Source: Rhypophila decipiens (lineage: Eukaryota; Ascomycota; Sordariomycetes; Sordariales; Naviculisporaceae). Taken from it: 64,000 nucleotides of DNA. The notes beneath the pieces are model-generated. The model saw nothing but the letters and a program-made list of their open reading frames with translations, was not told the origin of the DNA and made no database searches. This document shows positions 22,701 through 35,910 of the stretch, piece after piece (within the stretch, counting starts at the first letter, position 1; each line of letters opens with the position of its first letter). The translations under genes and the position numbers were made by a program. The stretch is from contig MU858117.1 in the NCBI GenBank assembly GCA_033297075.1, forward strand, positions 62,001-126,000, given 5' to 3'.

Positions 22701-25700
22701 TCAGGAACTCAGGGACCTACCCAAGCCAGTGACTGGATGAGAATGGTTTTTCGTCCAAGCCCTGAGCGCCCGGGTGGCAAAGACCCTGCAGAAATGTGGG
22801 AATCGGATTTCTCTCTTCCATATGGCATTTCGAAATTCCGATTATCACAGGGCGTTATTTTCAGGTCCCTTCTTCCCAGGGACATGACCAGGGTTTGATG
22901 AGTTTTTGTCAAACTGGAAGCTGAACGATGTAGCGTCGTGTTACTCGTGTAAATTATCAGGATCGTTTTGAGATATATTTCCCTCCACATAATCCCGACC
23001 CGTGCCGCTGGAATCCACCAAGCGGAATACCCACGATGGTTAGCTGGTGGACAGGCCAAGCGGCGCAGTTTTTGTCGTTCTCCAGAGCGTTTCCCAAACA
23101 CTTGAGTCGCCCGCCCGAATAACTCCATGAGGGTCATATGGGAATCCTTGTTAGCTCACAAGTGTGGTGACAAATGAGATCATATCGTGTTTCAGATTTC
23201 GACCCCTTTTTCTTTGCCTGATTAACGATGCCAGGGTCCGGCTGAGCTGTACCGATCCGAAAAAAGGGGACTTTCTTTTCGAGAGAGACACGAGGCTGTC
23301 GTGATGATACTGGTTTACTGGTGCGCAATTAATCTACCATCAGTATGGCGGCATGGAAAAAAGGAATTTGTAAGATGACTGCTGGTTATCAACTGTGTTC
23401 TTGCCCGGCCTGTGATGGCGTGGGGCAGACAACGGAAAGATGGGAAATTTTTCTTAGTCAGCATGGTAAGAAAGCGGTAAGGTGGGGTCCCTAAAGGATT
23501 GCAAGGACCAGGGGGGTTCGGAAGCGGGTCAGCCACCGGCGCCACATGACATCATAAGGCGCTGACACTTGCATAATTCAACGACGATGACTTCAGGGGA
23601 CAGATACGACAACCGCACTGGCAGATGGCGGGGTTGGAGGGCACCATCAATGTGCCCGAGCTGAATTGCGGCATGGGGAAAATCACGAATGCCATCCTTT
23701 CGGGCTACACCACATCCGGGATTTACTGATAAGAGCGCTGCCAGCCGGGCAATTACGCCAAAGAGCTGAAGGCTCGGCGGCAAAGGTGCTGAATTCGCGG
23801 TCGAGAATGCGACGGTCGACCTTTTTTACACGAATCTGTTCATTAATAAGTAATTGGGCATACTCGCTAAGACGCCAAATTCATATGGCCCAATTTCGAG
23901 GGAGACCAGAGCTGGTTTTCTCAGCATTCAGTAATGCCCTCATTGCATCATATCGGAGTACTGCAGTGTGTCAGTTCAGCGTATCAATGTGTGTACAAGA
24001 GGGCAGCCCATTTATCGGCCGCTGTCGCTCCAAAGGACCCTGAAGATCAGTCTTGCATTCTAAGTTTCTAACTCCTTGTTGGTTGGCTGTCAGTTCTCAA
24101 TCAAGAAAGCCTGCGACAGTGCGACTCGCATTCGGGATTTCAGACACCCCTGCCCAATTCTTGGCGAGGTGCAGAACTGATTGCTCGAAAGCCCGGGGAT
24201 GCACCTGGTGAGGTCTGGTAAACGCGGGAGCGGCCCAGCGGTGGCGGGCGATAAGAGGAAAACTTGCAAACCAATATCAACAAGACGAACAGCCGGTTGA
24301 ACCCGCTCCGGGGTCGTGATCTGATTCATCGGTGGTGGTACCTGGGTAGCGTCGTGTAGTGTACCCAACTTCGTCGACATGCACATTCGACGTCATTTAT
24401 CACTTTTTACAGCCCCAACCCCACATAATATGGCATCCTACTGGTAACATCTTCCCTCCTACCCGGCCAACCTGCCACTCCTGCCGATTTATATATACAC
24501 GAACCTGGCACGGTGACGTTATCAGGAAGGCACGATATAACTGTCCCGCAGATGGAATCTTGACAAACTGCACCCGGTGGCGGCGTCTGGGAGCGAGCTG
24601 GGAGTAAACCGAACCCAAGTCCCTTGCAGAAAAGTCCCTGACGTGAATCATGACTGGTGGGAAGGTGCGCCGGAACTCAGCTTGGAGAGCACCCGGGGCT
24701 TTGAGTAGCACGCTTTCACGCCTTTTGAATCGAGCACTTGTTTACAGGACCGATCCGAACTGTATCATTAATGAGGGGACTTCTTCCCACGTGCGCTTCC
24801 CATGGCAGAGTTACATGGCAAGTCGCACAACTTTACCTCGGCGAACATTTACATCGCCAAGACCAGGTGCAAGTGCGACCATCACTGTCTGGTCTTGACA
24901 CCATCTTTCTCCTTCAGCTCCAAAACCCAGCCGGGGAAAAGCAGGGAAACTTTGCATCAGCAAAATCAAAACAGGATTCGCCTGTCATCCGGCATTTCAT
25001 CAGTTCCATCACTCCCAATGGTTTCGATATCCATACTCACTCTTACTGGACTGTGGCTTTCTTAGCAGATGTCACCTTGCACTTGAGAGAGAGACAAACC
25101 CAACGTGCAAGGTTGTTACCTGGCACCGGGTTGCCTTGCTTGCCCTGGCGTTTGCCCGCTGCGAGCAGCCGTTGCGCGACATGTTAAAGACAGGTATTTT
25201 AAACGTTACCTAGCATACTGATTCAGTCTATACAAGCTTCGATGGATAACGGGACACCAATTCCTCTCGTTATCTCAATTTCAGAGCAGAAAGTTGTTAG
25301 TGGGAACGAATATCACCAGCACGGCGAGCTCATACTCGCCCCATCACGTGCTATCAGAGAGGTACCACCTCACCTCAACCCCACGGATACACCAATTATT
25401 TTTCATTCCTGGCCTGTATTACACGGTAACACTTCACAACATGCTCACGCTGGGGACCCCCAGATTCTCTACCCAAAATGAGTGGGCCCCTTGCAAGCCT
25501 AACTTTGAGGCGACAGCGGATGGCACCCATCTTCCATCTGCCATGAGCACTTGGCCTCGATTGGCAATGATCAGAGAATACTTTCCGCCCGGATCGGCGA
25601 AACCTGTGGGTGATTTGCAAACTTGAAACCGCCTGGGCTTACACATTGGTACCCTGTATTTTCCTTTTATCCAAGCGGATGGCTGTGCAGATGTTAGTGC

Positions 25701-28410
25701 ACTCATCAGTCTCACTAGTATTGGACGGGATATTATATCGAGCTAGGTCATTGGGAAAGGGGGCAAATCGTTTTCTTATCCGAACCAACACTCACGATGT
25801 AAGGTACCTGTCAGTCTCCTCTTAGACCGGAGAATCATACCCAGTGGTTGACGACTAACTGCTCACATCATATCTACAATTGCCTCACAAGAGAGGACAA
25901 GTCTCGAAAGAGCAAAATAGGGTTGGAGATCTCCTTCCAATTCAGGAACACGGGACCCCCTCCTCCCTCCTCCGGATCACTTACCGGTACACCACCTGTC
26001 TGCCTGCCCGGCCACAGCAGCCAACGGGCTTTGCTCCGTCCAGGGAGGGAGTGGGGGCCACGGAGTACCATACAAGGGACAGACCATGTGCGTGAGAAGG
26101 ACCACAATTTGTGTCGAGTAAGAAGTAAGAAAACTTTGCTGCCTCATTTCACCTTCTTTTTCTTCTCATGCAGGATTATGCCCGTGTCCGCGGGCGGCAG
26201 ATACCGTTTCTCTTACTACTCTACTACTACGGATACTACACAACTAACGGCATCCAAGTATCACGTCAAACTAACAAAACGACTTTTTTGGTGCTACTGA
26301 ATCAGCCCCCTTCTGCCGGACCGTCTAGAAGCCGCCATCTCATCATGATCATCCCATTTCCCCTCTTGTGGCTTTTTCTTTCTGTGCCAAAGGCCATATT
26401 GCCTTCCTCATCGAGTGTAGACTTGTACAACAAGTATCAGGTATCTTCAGTCCCTGTCCAATCGGGCCCATTAACTATAGCCAGGACAAAGTTGGATATC
26501 TTGTCCGTCCGCTATCGGGGCTTTCTTAAACTCTTGAGAGTGAGAAGGTTGTGGCCATGTACCTAATCTTTTTTCCTTCTTATTCCCTTGTCCCCAAGCA
26601 CTCAATGAACAGATCATTGCCGTTCGGAGCCTCGAGGACGACACGTATCTGACACATGGCGAGGCACGGCATCCTCTAATCGGTCCTTCAGATTAGATGC
26701 CTACTACACATCTCGAGGGAATCAAGGTACACCGGCCATCCATTCTTTTGATCGTAGCCTTACTATAAGCTTATACAAGCTCAAGTAAAATACAATAAGA
26801 AATATGCAGGACAATGTGGACGCGACCAACGCCCTTCCTCGTCTAACTAGTAGGTGACTTGCTAATAAGCATCCGGCCGCCAGCCATACCATCTGACCCC
26901 AAAAACGATATTCATACCTACCTGCTGGCTTGCAGTACCTTTAAATCTAGGTTGTCTTACACGTGTTATCTCTGTTGAGGCGGGTACGTCCAACCCATCT
27001 AGATGTAACGACACCTGATCTTCATTTTCCTTTTATTTCCTCAGGACCTAGTGCGTGGGGGACGGACGGGCCAAAAACCGTTCATGACACGGTCCCTTTT
27101 CCAGAACTGCTCGGATTAGTTGATATTGGACATGTTAATCATGGTGTGTTTCGGATATAGCCCTTGTTATTTTATAGAGCCTTCTAGATTGCTTGGATAT
27201 TGCTGTGGCATAGGAGACAGGTATCCGGGGATGGTTGGGATATGGGCATGTGGACAGGTTGGCAGATTTGCTATCTGTTGTCCGTCTGTCGATCACAACG
27301 GAACTGGCTGGGTAGTGCTGGCAGGCTAGATTAGCTGAAACTCAAACACACCAAAACGTGACCAGGAAATCTCATCCAGAATTGCAGATCAAAAGGTTAG
27401 AATCCTACTATATTACCTCCGCACGTGGATACGAAATGAACCCGCTAAACGGTTTAGTAAATAAGCTTGATATGATGGACAGACGATCGGTGACAAGCAA
27501 GCCTCTTTCATATGATGGTAAGAAGCCTCGGTGGTGAAGAGCACGAATCATGTCCCAAATTGCGATGCGAAACAAGTGCGGGAAAGGTAATCGTGTATAT
27601 TATCCCCATAGTCATACAGACGGACAGACAGATCAAGTCCATCATAGATACAAGGAAAACCAACAACTCCGCTGGGCTGGTTGGATTGACCAACCAGAAA
27701 AAAGACACCGCGCCACCCATTGATAGATCCCATAAATACAGAGTATAGGAAAACAGTAGGAAGAAATAACAGCCACATTAAGCGAGAGAGGGATCGCTAA
27801 GATGGTATAATCGTATTACAAGCGATGGACTAGAAGTACCTTGGGTAGGTAGATGAAAACAGAAAAAGGAAGAAAAAAAAAAGAAATACAGTTAACCGAC
27901 CAGCCCCGTAGAGTCGATCAACCCATTCCCCAGGGTATATTTCGAACCTCTTTTCTCTATGATGAACTTTAAAAGACACCAGAACGCTCAGCGCACAGAT
28001 TTTTGTGAGTAAAAAGAACAAGATGAGACAGGATATGGAAGGGGGGAAAAAAGAGTACAATGGATCGCTAAACGTGACCAACCATATCAAGTTCTTTTTC
28101 CCAAATCATGGCCAATTAAAAAAAAATGGTATCAGTTTAGCGGTAAAATCAGTTCCCAACCTTCCTCAGGTCTGCAGCCAGGAATGCCGGTATGTTGCTG
28201 ATGCGGTCATCCGGTGCAGTCGTGGGTGTGAGACGCGCTATAAGTGCGAGGGTATCGATATATCGACAACAAGAATAAATGCAGTGAATGATGAGAATTA
28301 AAAAGGTCGTAGGTCTATTCGAGGATATGTCGTGCAAGGTAGAACAGAAGGCAGAACAAAAACAGGGTCGCTCGAAACCGAGAGTTTCAAAAAGGATGAC
28401 TGAGGCGACA

Positions 28411-29697
28411 TTATTCCGATTGGTGATCTTCCGAGCCGGCCTCTGAATGAGTGTCGCCCTGTGTCTTGTGTACCTTTCGGTGACGACGTAGGTTTGACAC
28501 AACAGAAAAGTGACGACCGCAACCCTCAACTTCACATGAGAATGCTGTGATCGGAAAGCGTTAGCAACCATGTTTTCCAAAACAATGTTTATTCGGACTC
28601 AACTTACGCTTTTCGCCAGTGTGACTGTACATGTGGGTTTGCAAAGAACTTGGTCTCGTGAATCGCTTTTCGCAGACCTTGCACTTGTGCTTCTTTTGTG
28701 TACTCGATGACACCTTGGAACTAAAAGAACCCATCATAGACTGCGGTGCTGGAGGTTGACTGGTCATCAATCCTTGAGGCCGTGGTAATGTCCGCCCAGA
28801 GAGAGACTCGATGTCAGACCCAGCTGTCGAGTAGTCACTCACTGACCCGTCGACGGAGCCACTGTAGTACCCATAGCTGGCCGAGGAAACGCTTGAGTTT
28901 GCGGAATGTGTTGAAGGAAAACCATAGGAATCTTGTGAACCCCTGCCCCTTGCGCGCACATCATATATGTTTCGTGGAGTATCTTGACTCATGGACAGCA
29001 TGCCATGGCTTGCCTCGAGGGCATCTTGGAAGCTCCGCCTGTCGTCGGGCTGCAGGCCTCTGCGATCAAGGTCAGACAACAAGATCCTTGGTGGCCGCGC
29101 CCCATCGTCCGTGGGGGCACCAAGTCCCATGTAGTTGGATGCTACTGACTGTTGTGAGTATCTCCTGGAGGCATCTTCTGGTGCCATGCCAAATGTCTGT
29201 CTTAATGGGGCCGGCGCATATCCAAGTTGGTCGTAAGGTGCCGACGACGGCGCATAGGATGTGTTTACCGGAGACGCAGCGGTAGTGTAGGCCGACGTGT
29301 CGTACGCAGCCGAGGTCGTTGGGTGCTGCAGTCGGTTGAGGCTGAAGGGGTCTTGAGGCATTGGATGTAAGTCTTGATGTTGCCTGTAGACGTCTGCCAT
29401 GGGAGGGCTACCTGCTGAAGGCGCCGTTACCGGAAGGGCATACGATGCCATGGATGCGCTACTGCTTGCTCTGCTGCTCGGCTGCGTATGTTTTGACAAA
29501 CTGCCCAGGTTCAGGTTAGGTAGGACGGAGCTGTCCTGGCCGCCCATGTAGACGTTTTGGCTTCCGCTCTGTGCTGCCGGCCCTGTCGTGGACGAGGACG
29601 AAGCCCACGGGTTGGTGAAGTGCGGGTGACTGGAGTAGGAAGACATGTGGTGATCGAAGTAGCGATGTTGATTGGCGTCCAAGGTCATCGTCATCAT
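28411..29697 (-). CDS. flbC: C2H2 zinc-finger transcription factor, FlbC-like conidiation regulator
   Basis: This is a nuclear DNA-binding protein resembling Aspergillus FlbC, an upstream activator of asexual development; the regulatory role here is inferred. Two exons, 29697-28608 and 28544-28411, give 407 residues. The long N-terminal part is rich in Ser, Ala, Tyr, Pro and Gln and probably disordered. Two fingers close the protein: C339-x2-C342-x12-H355-x3-H359 (HKCKVCEKRFTRPSSLQTHM) and C367-x4-C372-x12-H385-x3-H389 (CEVEGCGRHFSVVSNLRRHR). The 63-nt intron splits codon 364 in the HTGEKPF linker, and the phase-1 join restores it exactly. The start is the first of two adjacent ATGs at 29695-29697. 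The gene is isolated between deserts of 9.5 and more than 11 kb, which suggests extended regulatory sequence. The orthology name is less certain than the domain call. Confidence 0.87.
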
Positions 29698-32600
29698 GAG
29701 ACGTTGGTGATATGTCGGCGCGAGATCCCTTTCACAACTCTTTGGTGGTGAGGTGGGACGATGTCGAGGCGTTGATGGAAGGAAATAGAGTCGATGTAGA
29801 TTTGCTGATCAGACGCGGGATCCCTTAGGCTGGGTTCGAGTTTGGAGGGAAGATCAGACCACAAAGTCGACAACGAGGGATCAGCGTCCTTAAGTGTCTT
29901 TGTCGGTCTGACAAGATGGCATGCGAGAGAACACCCTGCGTCGGAGGAGGATGGGAGTACCGGTCTGCACGCTAAGGCCAATCGGTTTACCGACCAGTAG
30001 ACGTCGGTTGAACGTTATTACCCTCTTGGTCAGAGGCACTTGGTGTGGAGAATAGTCCCTTTTCAGAAACCCTGTGACGACGGCCTGGGGGGCAGCTTGA
30101 TCGACACGACCAGTATATCCCTTGCCGAGTGGCCCTAAAGAAGCAAGACGCAATTAAGAGTCTTGCTCGATGAGGTCTTTGAGGCTGCAAGCAAGCAAGG
30201 CAACGCGGGATGTAGTATCCAAGTATCCTCGTCGACGAGGGACCAGGGCTGAGAGCAGAAGAATCGGGCAAAGAAGCGGGTGGATGGTGGGTGACCTGGC
30301 AGTCCTGTAGGGTAATCCACGCACTTCACTCCGCCTGAGAACAGAAAGAGGACAAGATCAGCGGCCGTTGAGGTGCTGAGATGCGGTGATGCTTGACCAG
30401 TCTGGGGCCGTGGAGTATAGTATACGTTGTGGGAGATGAAACGGCGATTAGTCCGTCTCCCAGTAACGTTCGACGGCCGTCCAACTATCCGGATGGCGCT
30501 GGTGCTTCGGAGAATTGGCGGTCAAATATTAGGATGGGGTAGATTGCGTGATGTGAAAGTGAGTTGTTTGGTCTCTTCAACCGTTAATTGGTGTCGTGGT
30601 GGTGATTTGTCGGTACATGAACAGGAAGATCTGTATGTTTGTTTGGGATGTATCTGTGTATAGCAGCCCGAATGGGGAGCACCCTGCTTTTGACCGGATC
30701 AACTCACTGCGTAAGAGCGACCACCTCCCCCCCACATATCGGCGAGATGGAGGTCAATGAAGTCAATGGGCAGCCGAACCCCAGCCAAAAGACGTTTAAG
30801 CTGGCTGGTTGGACAAGAGTGAGGAGGCGAAAGAGACAGCGGAACAAGTCCCTTGTCCTTGTCCACACCAAAAGCTACAGGAAACGGGACGAACGAGGAG
30901 TGCCACCAGGCAGTCCCCAGGTCCCTACCCACTTGGCTTGCTGGCAGGGATGATGCAAGACAAGGGGGCAGCAGGCGCATCACTACGTAAGTGTACATAC
31001 GTCTAGGAAGGTACGGTAGCTTACTGAATACGGATACGGATACACATTACTTACCGGATAGATGCCGGGGAGTACATGCACACAGTATCGCACTGTGTCC
31101 CGGAAGACTGTACACTACGAAATTATAACCCTCTAAAAGCTTCATCGGAGCGGGCAGAGACGAGAAACTATCTCAGAGAGGAAAGTATCATAGTTGGACT
31201 ATCTGTATTCGAACGCATTGAATGATATGTGTCGAAGTGGGAGACAGGAAATCTGCGGCCAAACGGGTATGCACGGCCTGCTTGTTGTGGCTTTCATACC
31301 AAGAAACGGCGGATGCTGGAAAAAGTAAAGGAAACAAGCACCGATTTCAAGCAATTCCGAACGATATCCGTACACTGTGATGATTTAACCCGTACCTGAC
31401 TAGCCTGGTGATTTCTGTACCGTACAGTAAGCACCTCTTGTGACAACATCGGGTATTGCAGCGAGTATGGAATAACTGTTGCCAGTGTTGATGCCGGCTA
31501 ACAGACGCCACTTATGTTTGTGCAAGATGGGGATTGGGTGTGTCATCTGCAGGGACTGTAATCTATAGTAGCGTAGCTACAAATTACTGTCCACCTGCTT
31601 TCAGTTCCCGGCTCTCAACATCAATTCTCGGTCAAATTCTAACATGGCTGAGCGGCTGGCAGAGAAGGAAGCACAGGAGACTCGCTGGCAACCGGGGCAG
31701 CAGCGACTTGGTAGAGGTAGGTACAACCGTATAATCCATAACCAAAAGACTAGTCCGCCAGCTGCTGCTGCTTTTAGTGTACATATTCCTATTTTTTGCT
31801 CTCCAGTGCTCTCCTATCTGGGGATGGGGCAGGTGCCGTCAAGTGTCTTGCTTGATTCGGTGGTCTTGTGCGTCACCGCTCACACGGCAGGGTATGATGG
31901 ATGGGTGGAGCCTATGATGCTGGTGTGGGACCCCCCTGTTCAGGCACAAGGTGTGTGGGATCGAATTCTGTCGGAATTGCATCCCCATCAATGAAGTCCA
32001 TTGAAGAGGTACAAGGGTACGGGCTACTTGCTCAAGTTTAGTTTACCAGTGGGAGAAGCTGATTGGATACTACGGTATCAACTAGCGCGAAACCAGGAAC
32101 AGTGACTTGTGTACAGTACGGAAACGTATTGCGAACATCCGTATGGCACAGAATACACCCAAGGTCAGCCTTTTCGTATTCGACACCACATTTTTAGTTG
32201 GTGTGCTTGCACACCGCAGCATGGAATGTGTCTGTTCCAAATTAACGTCATTGACTCTCCATGCCCAGTTTCAAGTCGGTTCATGCCCATAGCAACTGTA
32301 TAGGATAGGAAAGTTCGTCCGCTCGAATGTGTTGTAAACGTTGATTCAAATCCCATCTTGTTACCGGCAAAGGGCCTCGGGAGTGCGAAAAGTTGGGAAC
32401 CAAAGGAATGACACTAACAAACGGGAAAGTGGGAAGGGAAGCGGGGATGAAATGGGTGTGGGTCAAATTGCTGCGGGTTTTTTGGGGAGAGAATTGCTCA
32501 ACCGCAACGCACGCCAGCGGTCCGCAACCAAAAGTGGGGGTGTTCATACTCCGAAGATGCTCTGTGACGTCTGCTTTCTCAGCTTCTCCAGCTCTCATAT

Positions 32601-33349
32601 ACGAATTCGACTCAAGTCAATCATTGCAAAATGGAATGATGTCGTCCAAACAGCCAACCAGTTACCGATCAATCCTACCTACCTTGTCTCCCGGTTCCAA
32701 CAGATGAGGCCTATGATGCAAGCTGTCCAGACACAATGGTCTCCCATCATAGCGGACTCCATTCTCGTGGTAGACTGCTACACCTCACGTCACAGCACGC
32801 TGGTCTTCTGTGACGAAATGGGTTGCTGTCGAAGAGAGAACTACTGCGTAATCCGAACTCCCACAAGTGAATCGGCGTCGGTGAGATGGGCGGGACGGGG
32901 ACGGGACAAGGCACAGGAACATGGAGGCCACGGCGCTGACATCAACAGTCCCGAGAGGGGCACCTTTGCTTACCTCATGCTATTAGCTTCTTCTATCCGC
33001 ACACACAACGCTCAAAAGTCACAAAATTCGCAAGTCTCCGAATGGGTCCGATGAGACGGGACTTGCACTTTCCGAGTCAGACATCAACTTCCTAAACTTA
33101 TACCAACCAGCGCCGTCGAATGTCTTGAACAATTGGTATAGTTACTACACTTGTACTCATCAATCAGTGCGATGAACAAACTGGCCAGTCAGACCGCCAG
33201 TACAGTTGTAACGAACCGCTTTTGTTAAATCTCAGCTTTCCCATCGCTCTGCTCTGGTTCATCCATAGATTTTGCCCAATCTATCCTCCTACCTTATTGG
33301 TGTAGCGTGATGAGACTATCTCCACGGAGCTTCTTTAGCAGTAAGGCTA

Positions 33350-33359
33350 TCCGTACGGA
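33350..33359. repeat. Perfect palindrome TCCGTACGGA
   Basis: This is a self-complementary 10-mer. An identical copy occurs at 39886-39895 within the same gene-poor region, and related half-sites are numerous nearby. It could be a binding site for a dimeric regulator, but the function is unknown. Confidence 0.7.
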
Positions 33360-35893
33360 AAATCTTTCTGCGAACGTTGAATTTTCACTGATGTTTATAC
33401 AGATCTGGTGACTGCCGATACAGATATGCTGTAATCCGTAGCGGTATCCGTACTGCAGCTCCCGTACGTGCTGTTTACTGAATCGGAACGAAAGACCACC
33501 CTCCTCTCTCGGGCTTTAAACAGGGATAATGTGGCGCTCAAGACGGCACCGGGTTCGTTGCGGCGACCTCCAAATGTGGGCCGACGAGGGGCTCAACGGA
33601 GTGAAGTTGAATGCTGAGAGGTGTCGTTGAAATCGTCCCGGGAATAAGAAGCAGACTGACAAAATCCAGAGTGCACGAACAAGGGGTAACCCAGACAGGT
33701 TACATCCGCCTAGACTTGTTCCCATTACCGATACACCAATTAGCAGAAACACCAATCCAACATTCGCCTCGAGCTTTCTTTCAGCAACTGTGCTCAACTT
33801 TATTCTGTGCTAAGTTTCGCCCTGACGAGGCTGCTGATGCGCTTGATCACACTTGTAAATGACTAACAATCTTGCTCAGCTCGGTAACTCCTCCAGATGA
33901 ATCAGGTTTGGGAACGGCAACAAACCCGCCGTTGCTTTGTATCCATGGCTGATACAAAAACTACAGCACTCTTGTCAACTGCTCTGTTGTGAGCATAACG
34001 AACTCTGTTGCTATCCCGGCATGGCGAGCCCTCTTCGCGGCCAATTTGTGATTGCAGCCGCAGATACTTGCGGACTTGCTCGTCTTTCCCCCTTTGGGTT
34101 AAAGCACATGGCTGCTGCCCCTTCTCGACCGGTCGCCATGTCGATGGCAGGGCTGTTGCCTCACATGTCGCTATCTCAAAGAACGGGTTAAGCTCTGGGG
34201 TAGTCATCTCTACGATACCGGTATTGCCTGCCGTCAGAGCCTACCGTAGTAAGTGTGTCCTAAAGCTTGAAGCGAAATACCCCATCTCACTGGGCTCACA
34301 ATTTCGACTTCGAGGACAGTTCCCTGGACTGCCTGGTCATTCCTGGTTCATTTCATTAGACTGCGCATGTTCATGAAACCTCCTACTTGCTCAAGGTGGA
34401 GAGTTTCGGCAAGTTCAAGCCGTCCTTAGGGATTTCAAGAACTGGCTGGCCCCTATGCTTTGAGGCGAGAATCACCATATGATCGATATCTCTCTGGGAT
34501 AATGGGCCATATCTTGACTGATCACATGACGATGGATATCTGTAACTGTTTCACAGGGTTATCGATTTCTTTCAGCTTCAGATGACGGACAGGTACAAGA
34601 TGGCTGATCAGGAACCAGCTGGACGGAACTGTCTGATCCCCGGCCAAAATCACGAGGTGTATCATTGCGGAGGACGCACGGAGTATCTCGCCAGTGCAAC
34701 TTGAGACTGGCCCCGGAGACCTCTGCATAGATCTTGCTTATAGACGCTCATCGTGCAGTCCCTTGCTAGTACCTCTATTATCCAGCTCGATAGCAGGTTC
34801 TTTTTTACCATCTTTCTCACGGATTTCTGGCTCAAGCAACCTCATGTATCCGCGTACGTTACGGAGTACGGAGCAGGGTACTGGGTATTCAGGTCGATAC
34901 TCATTGCTCACATCCCTAGCCCCAGGAAAATACGGCACTCAAAACAAAGGGAAAAGGTATTGAGGCATATCGGGCAACATGGGGTTGCATTCGGGGACGT
35001 GGCCTCGTCCCCGAATATTCAAACACTAGAAGTGATCGACATCCAGATGGCAGTCTGTCGAGGTATCATAACATGTCAAACATGGTACCATGCACGTGGT
35101 GCCGTGATCATCTTGAAATGGTTGATTACGCTGTACCTCTTTCTTGGTTGCATTTGACATGCTCAAGAATGAAATCTCGAATTCAGACGGATTAGGAAGT
35201 GTGGTATTAACATGCCGACAGGTACGAGATTTTCATCAAAATTTTGAGATTGCAAGGAGCACACCCCCAGAGAGAAAGTGAGGTTGAAGGGCACACGGTC
35301 CAAGATCTACGGACATGGGTGTGTCTCAGATTCAACAGGCCCGCTTCATTGGGTAAAGGTTGGTGGGAATACAACCCTCTAAAATGCTAGCGTACTTGAC
35401 AGACCCGCTCGGATCCCGAACCGTTATGATATCAAGCAAGGGCCTGTTGCCATCCCCAACCTTACACTAGGGAGAGTACCGAACCTCCCAGTCCCACGCA
35501 CCGAGGCTGCGGAAAAATAACAAGCACCGTTTAAATTAGAGCGAAGAAGAGCCGTGAGGCGCCGTCCGGGTCCCCGGCCTTCACGACGACAAGACGACAC
35601 AGTTCACCGAGCGGCACGGCTAACACTGCGATCTTCTAGGTCCCGGACCGGGGACGTGACTACACAACATGTCGTTTCTCATTTTGATATCCGTATCGAG
35701 CCCCAGATTCTCTCGTCTTGGTACAATACGACCCCCATGCGTGCGTGCTTTTGCTGCATCTCTTGATCAGGTTGGGTAATTTCCTACGGCCCGAGTTCAA
35801 AACTGGTGTGTGCAAGCAGCACGCCGACAGAGGAGCCATGGTCCATGGAAAATGATACCTGCCCACCGGGGACCTGTCAATGTTTCAAACCTT

Positions 35894-35910
35894 CCCCCCC
35901 CCCCCCCCCC
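35894..35910 (+). repeat. Poly-C homopolymer tract (C17)
   Basis: Seventeen consecutive C residues lie in non-coding DNA. The length may vary or be imprecise because of sequencing error. Confidence 0.85.

Larger units (their letters stand above)
18911..28410. other. 9.5-kb gene-poor region downstream of SF3B1 and flbC homologue
   Basis: No coding region can be supported here. All open frames are short, mostly start at non-ATG codons and lack recognisable motifs. Contents that can be pointed to are a (GAAT)4 run at 19257-19272, an imperfect 21-bp inverted repeat (19507-19527 / 19650-19670), a short palindrome at 19728-19754, pyrimidine runs at 21735-21780, and TACGGA/TCCGTA words (for example 19539, 21688, 22475, 22567, 22597, 22638). 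It lies 3' of both flanking genes. A non-coding transcript cannot be excluded. Confidence 0.6.

Noticed and set aside
22485..22898. 137-codon frame in the first desert
   Set aside because: No ATG at its start codon position is needed by any homologue I know; composition is that of intergenic DNA containing TACGGA words.
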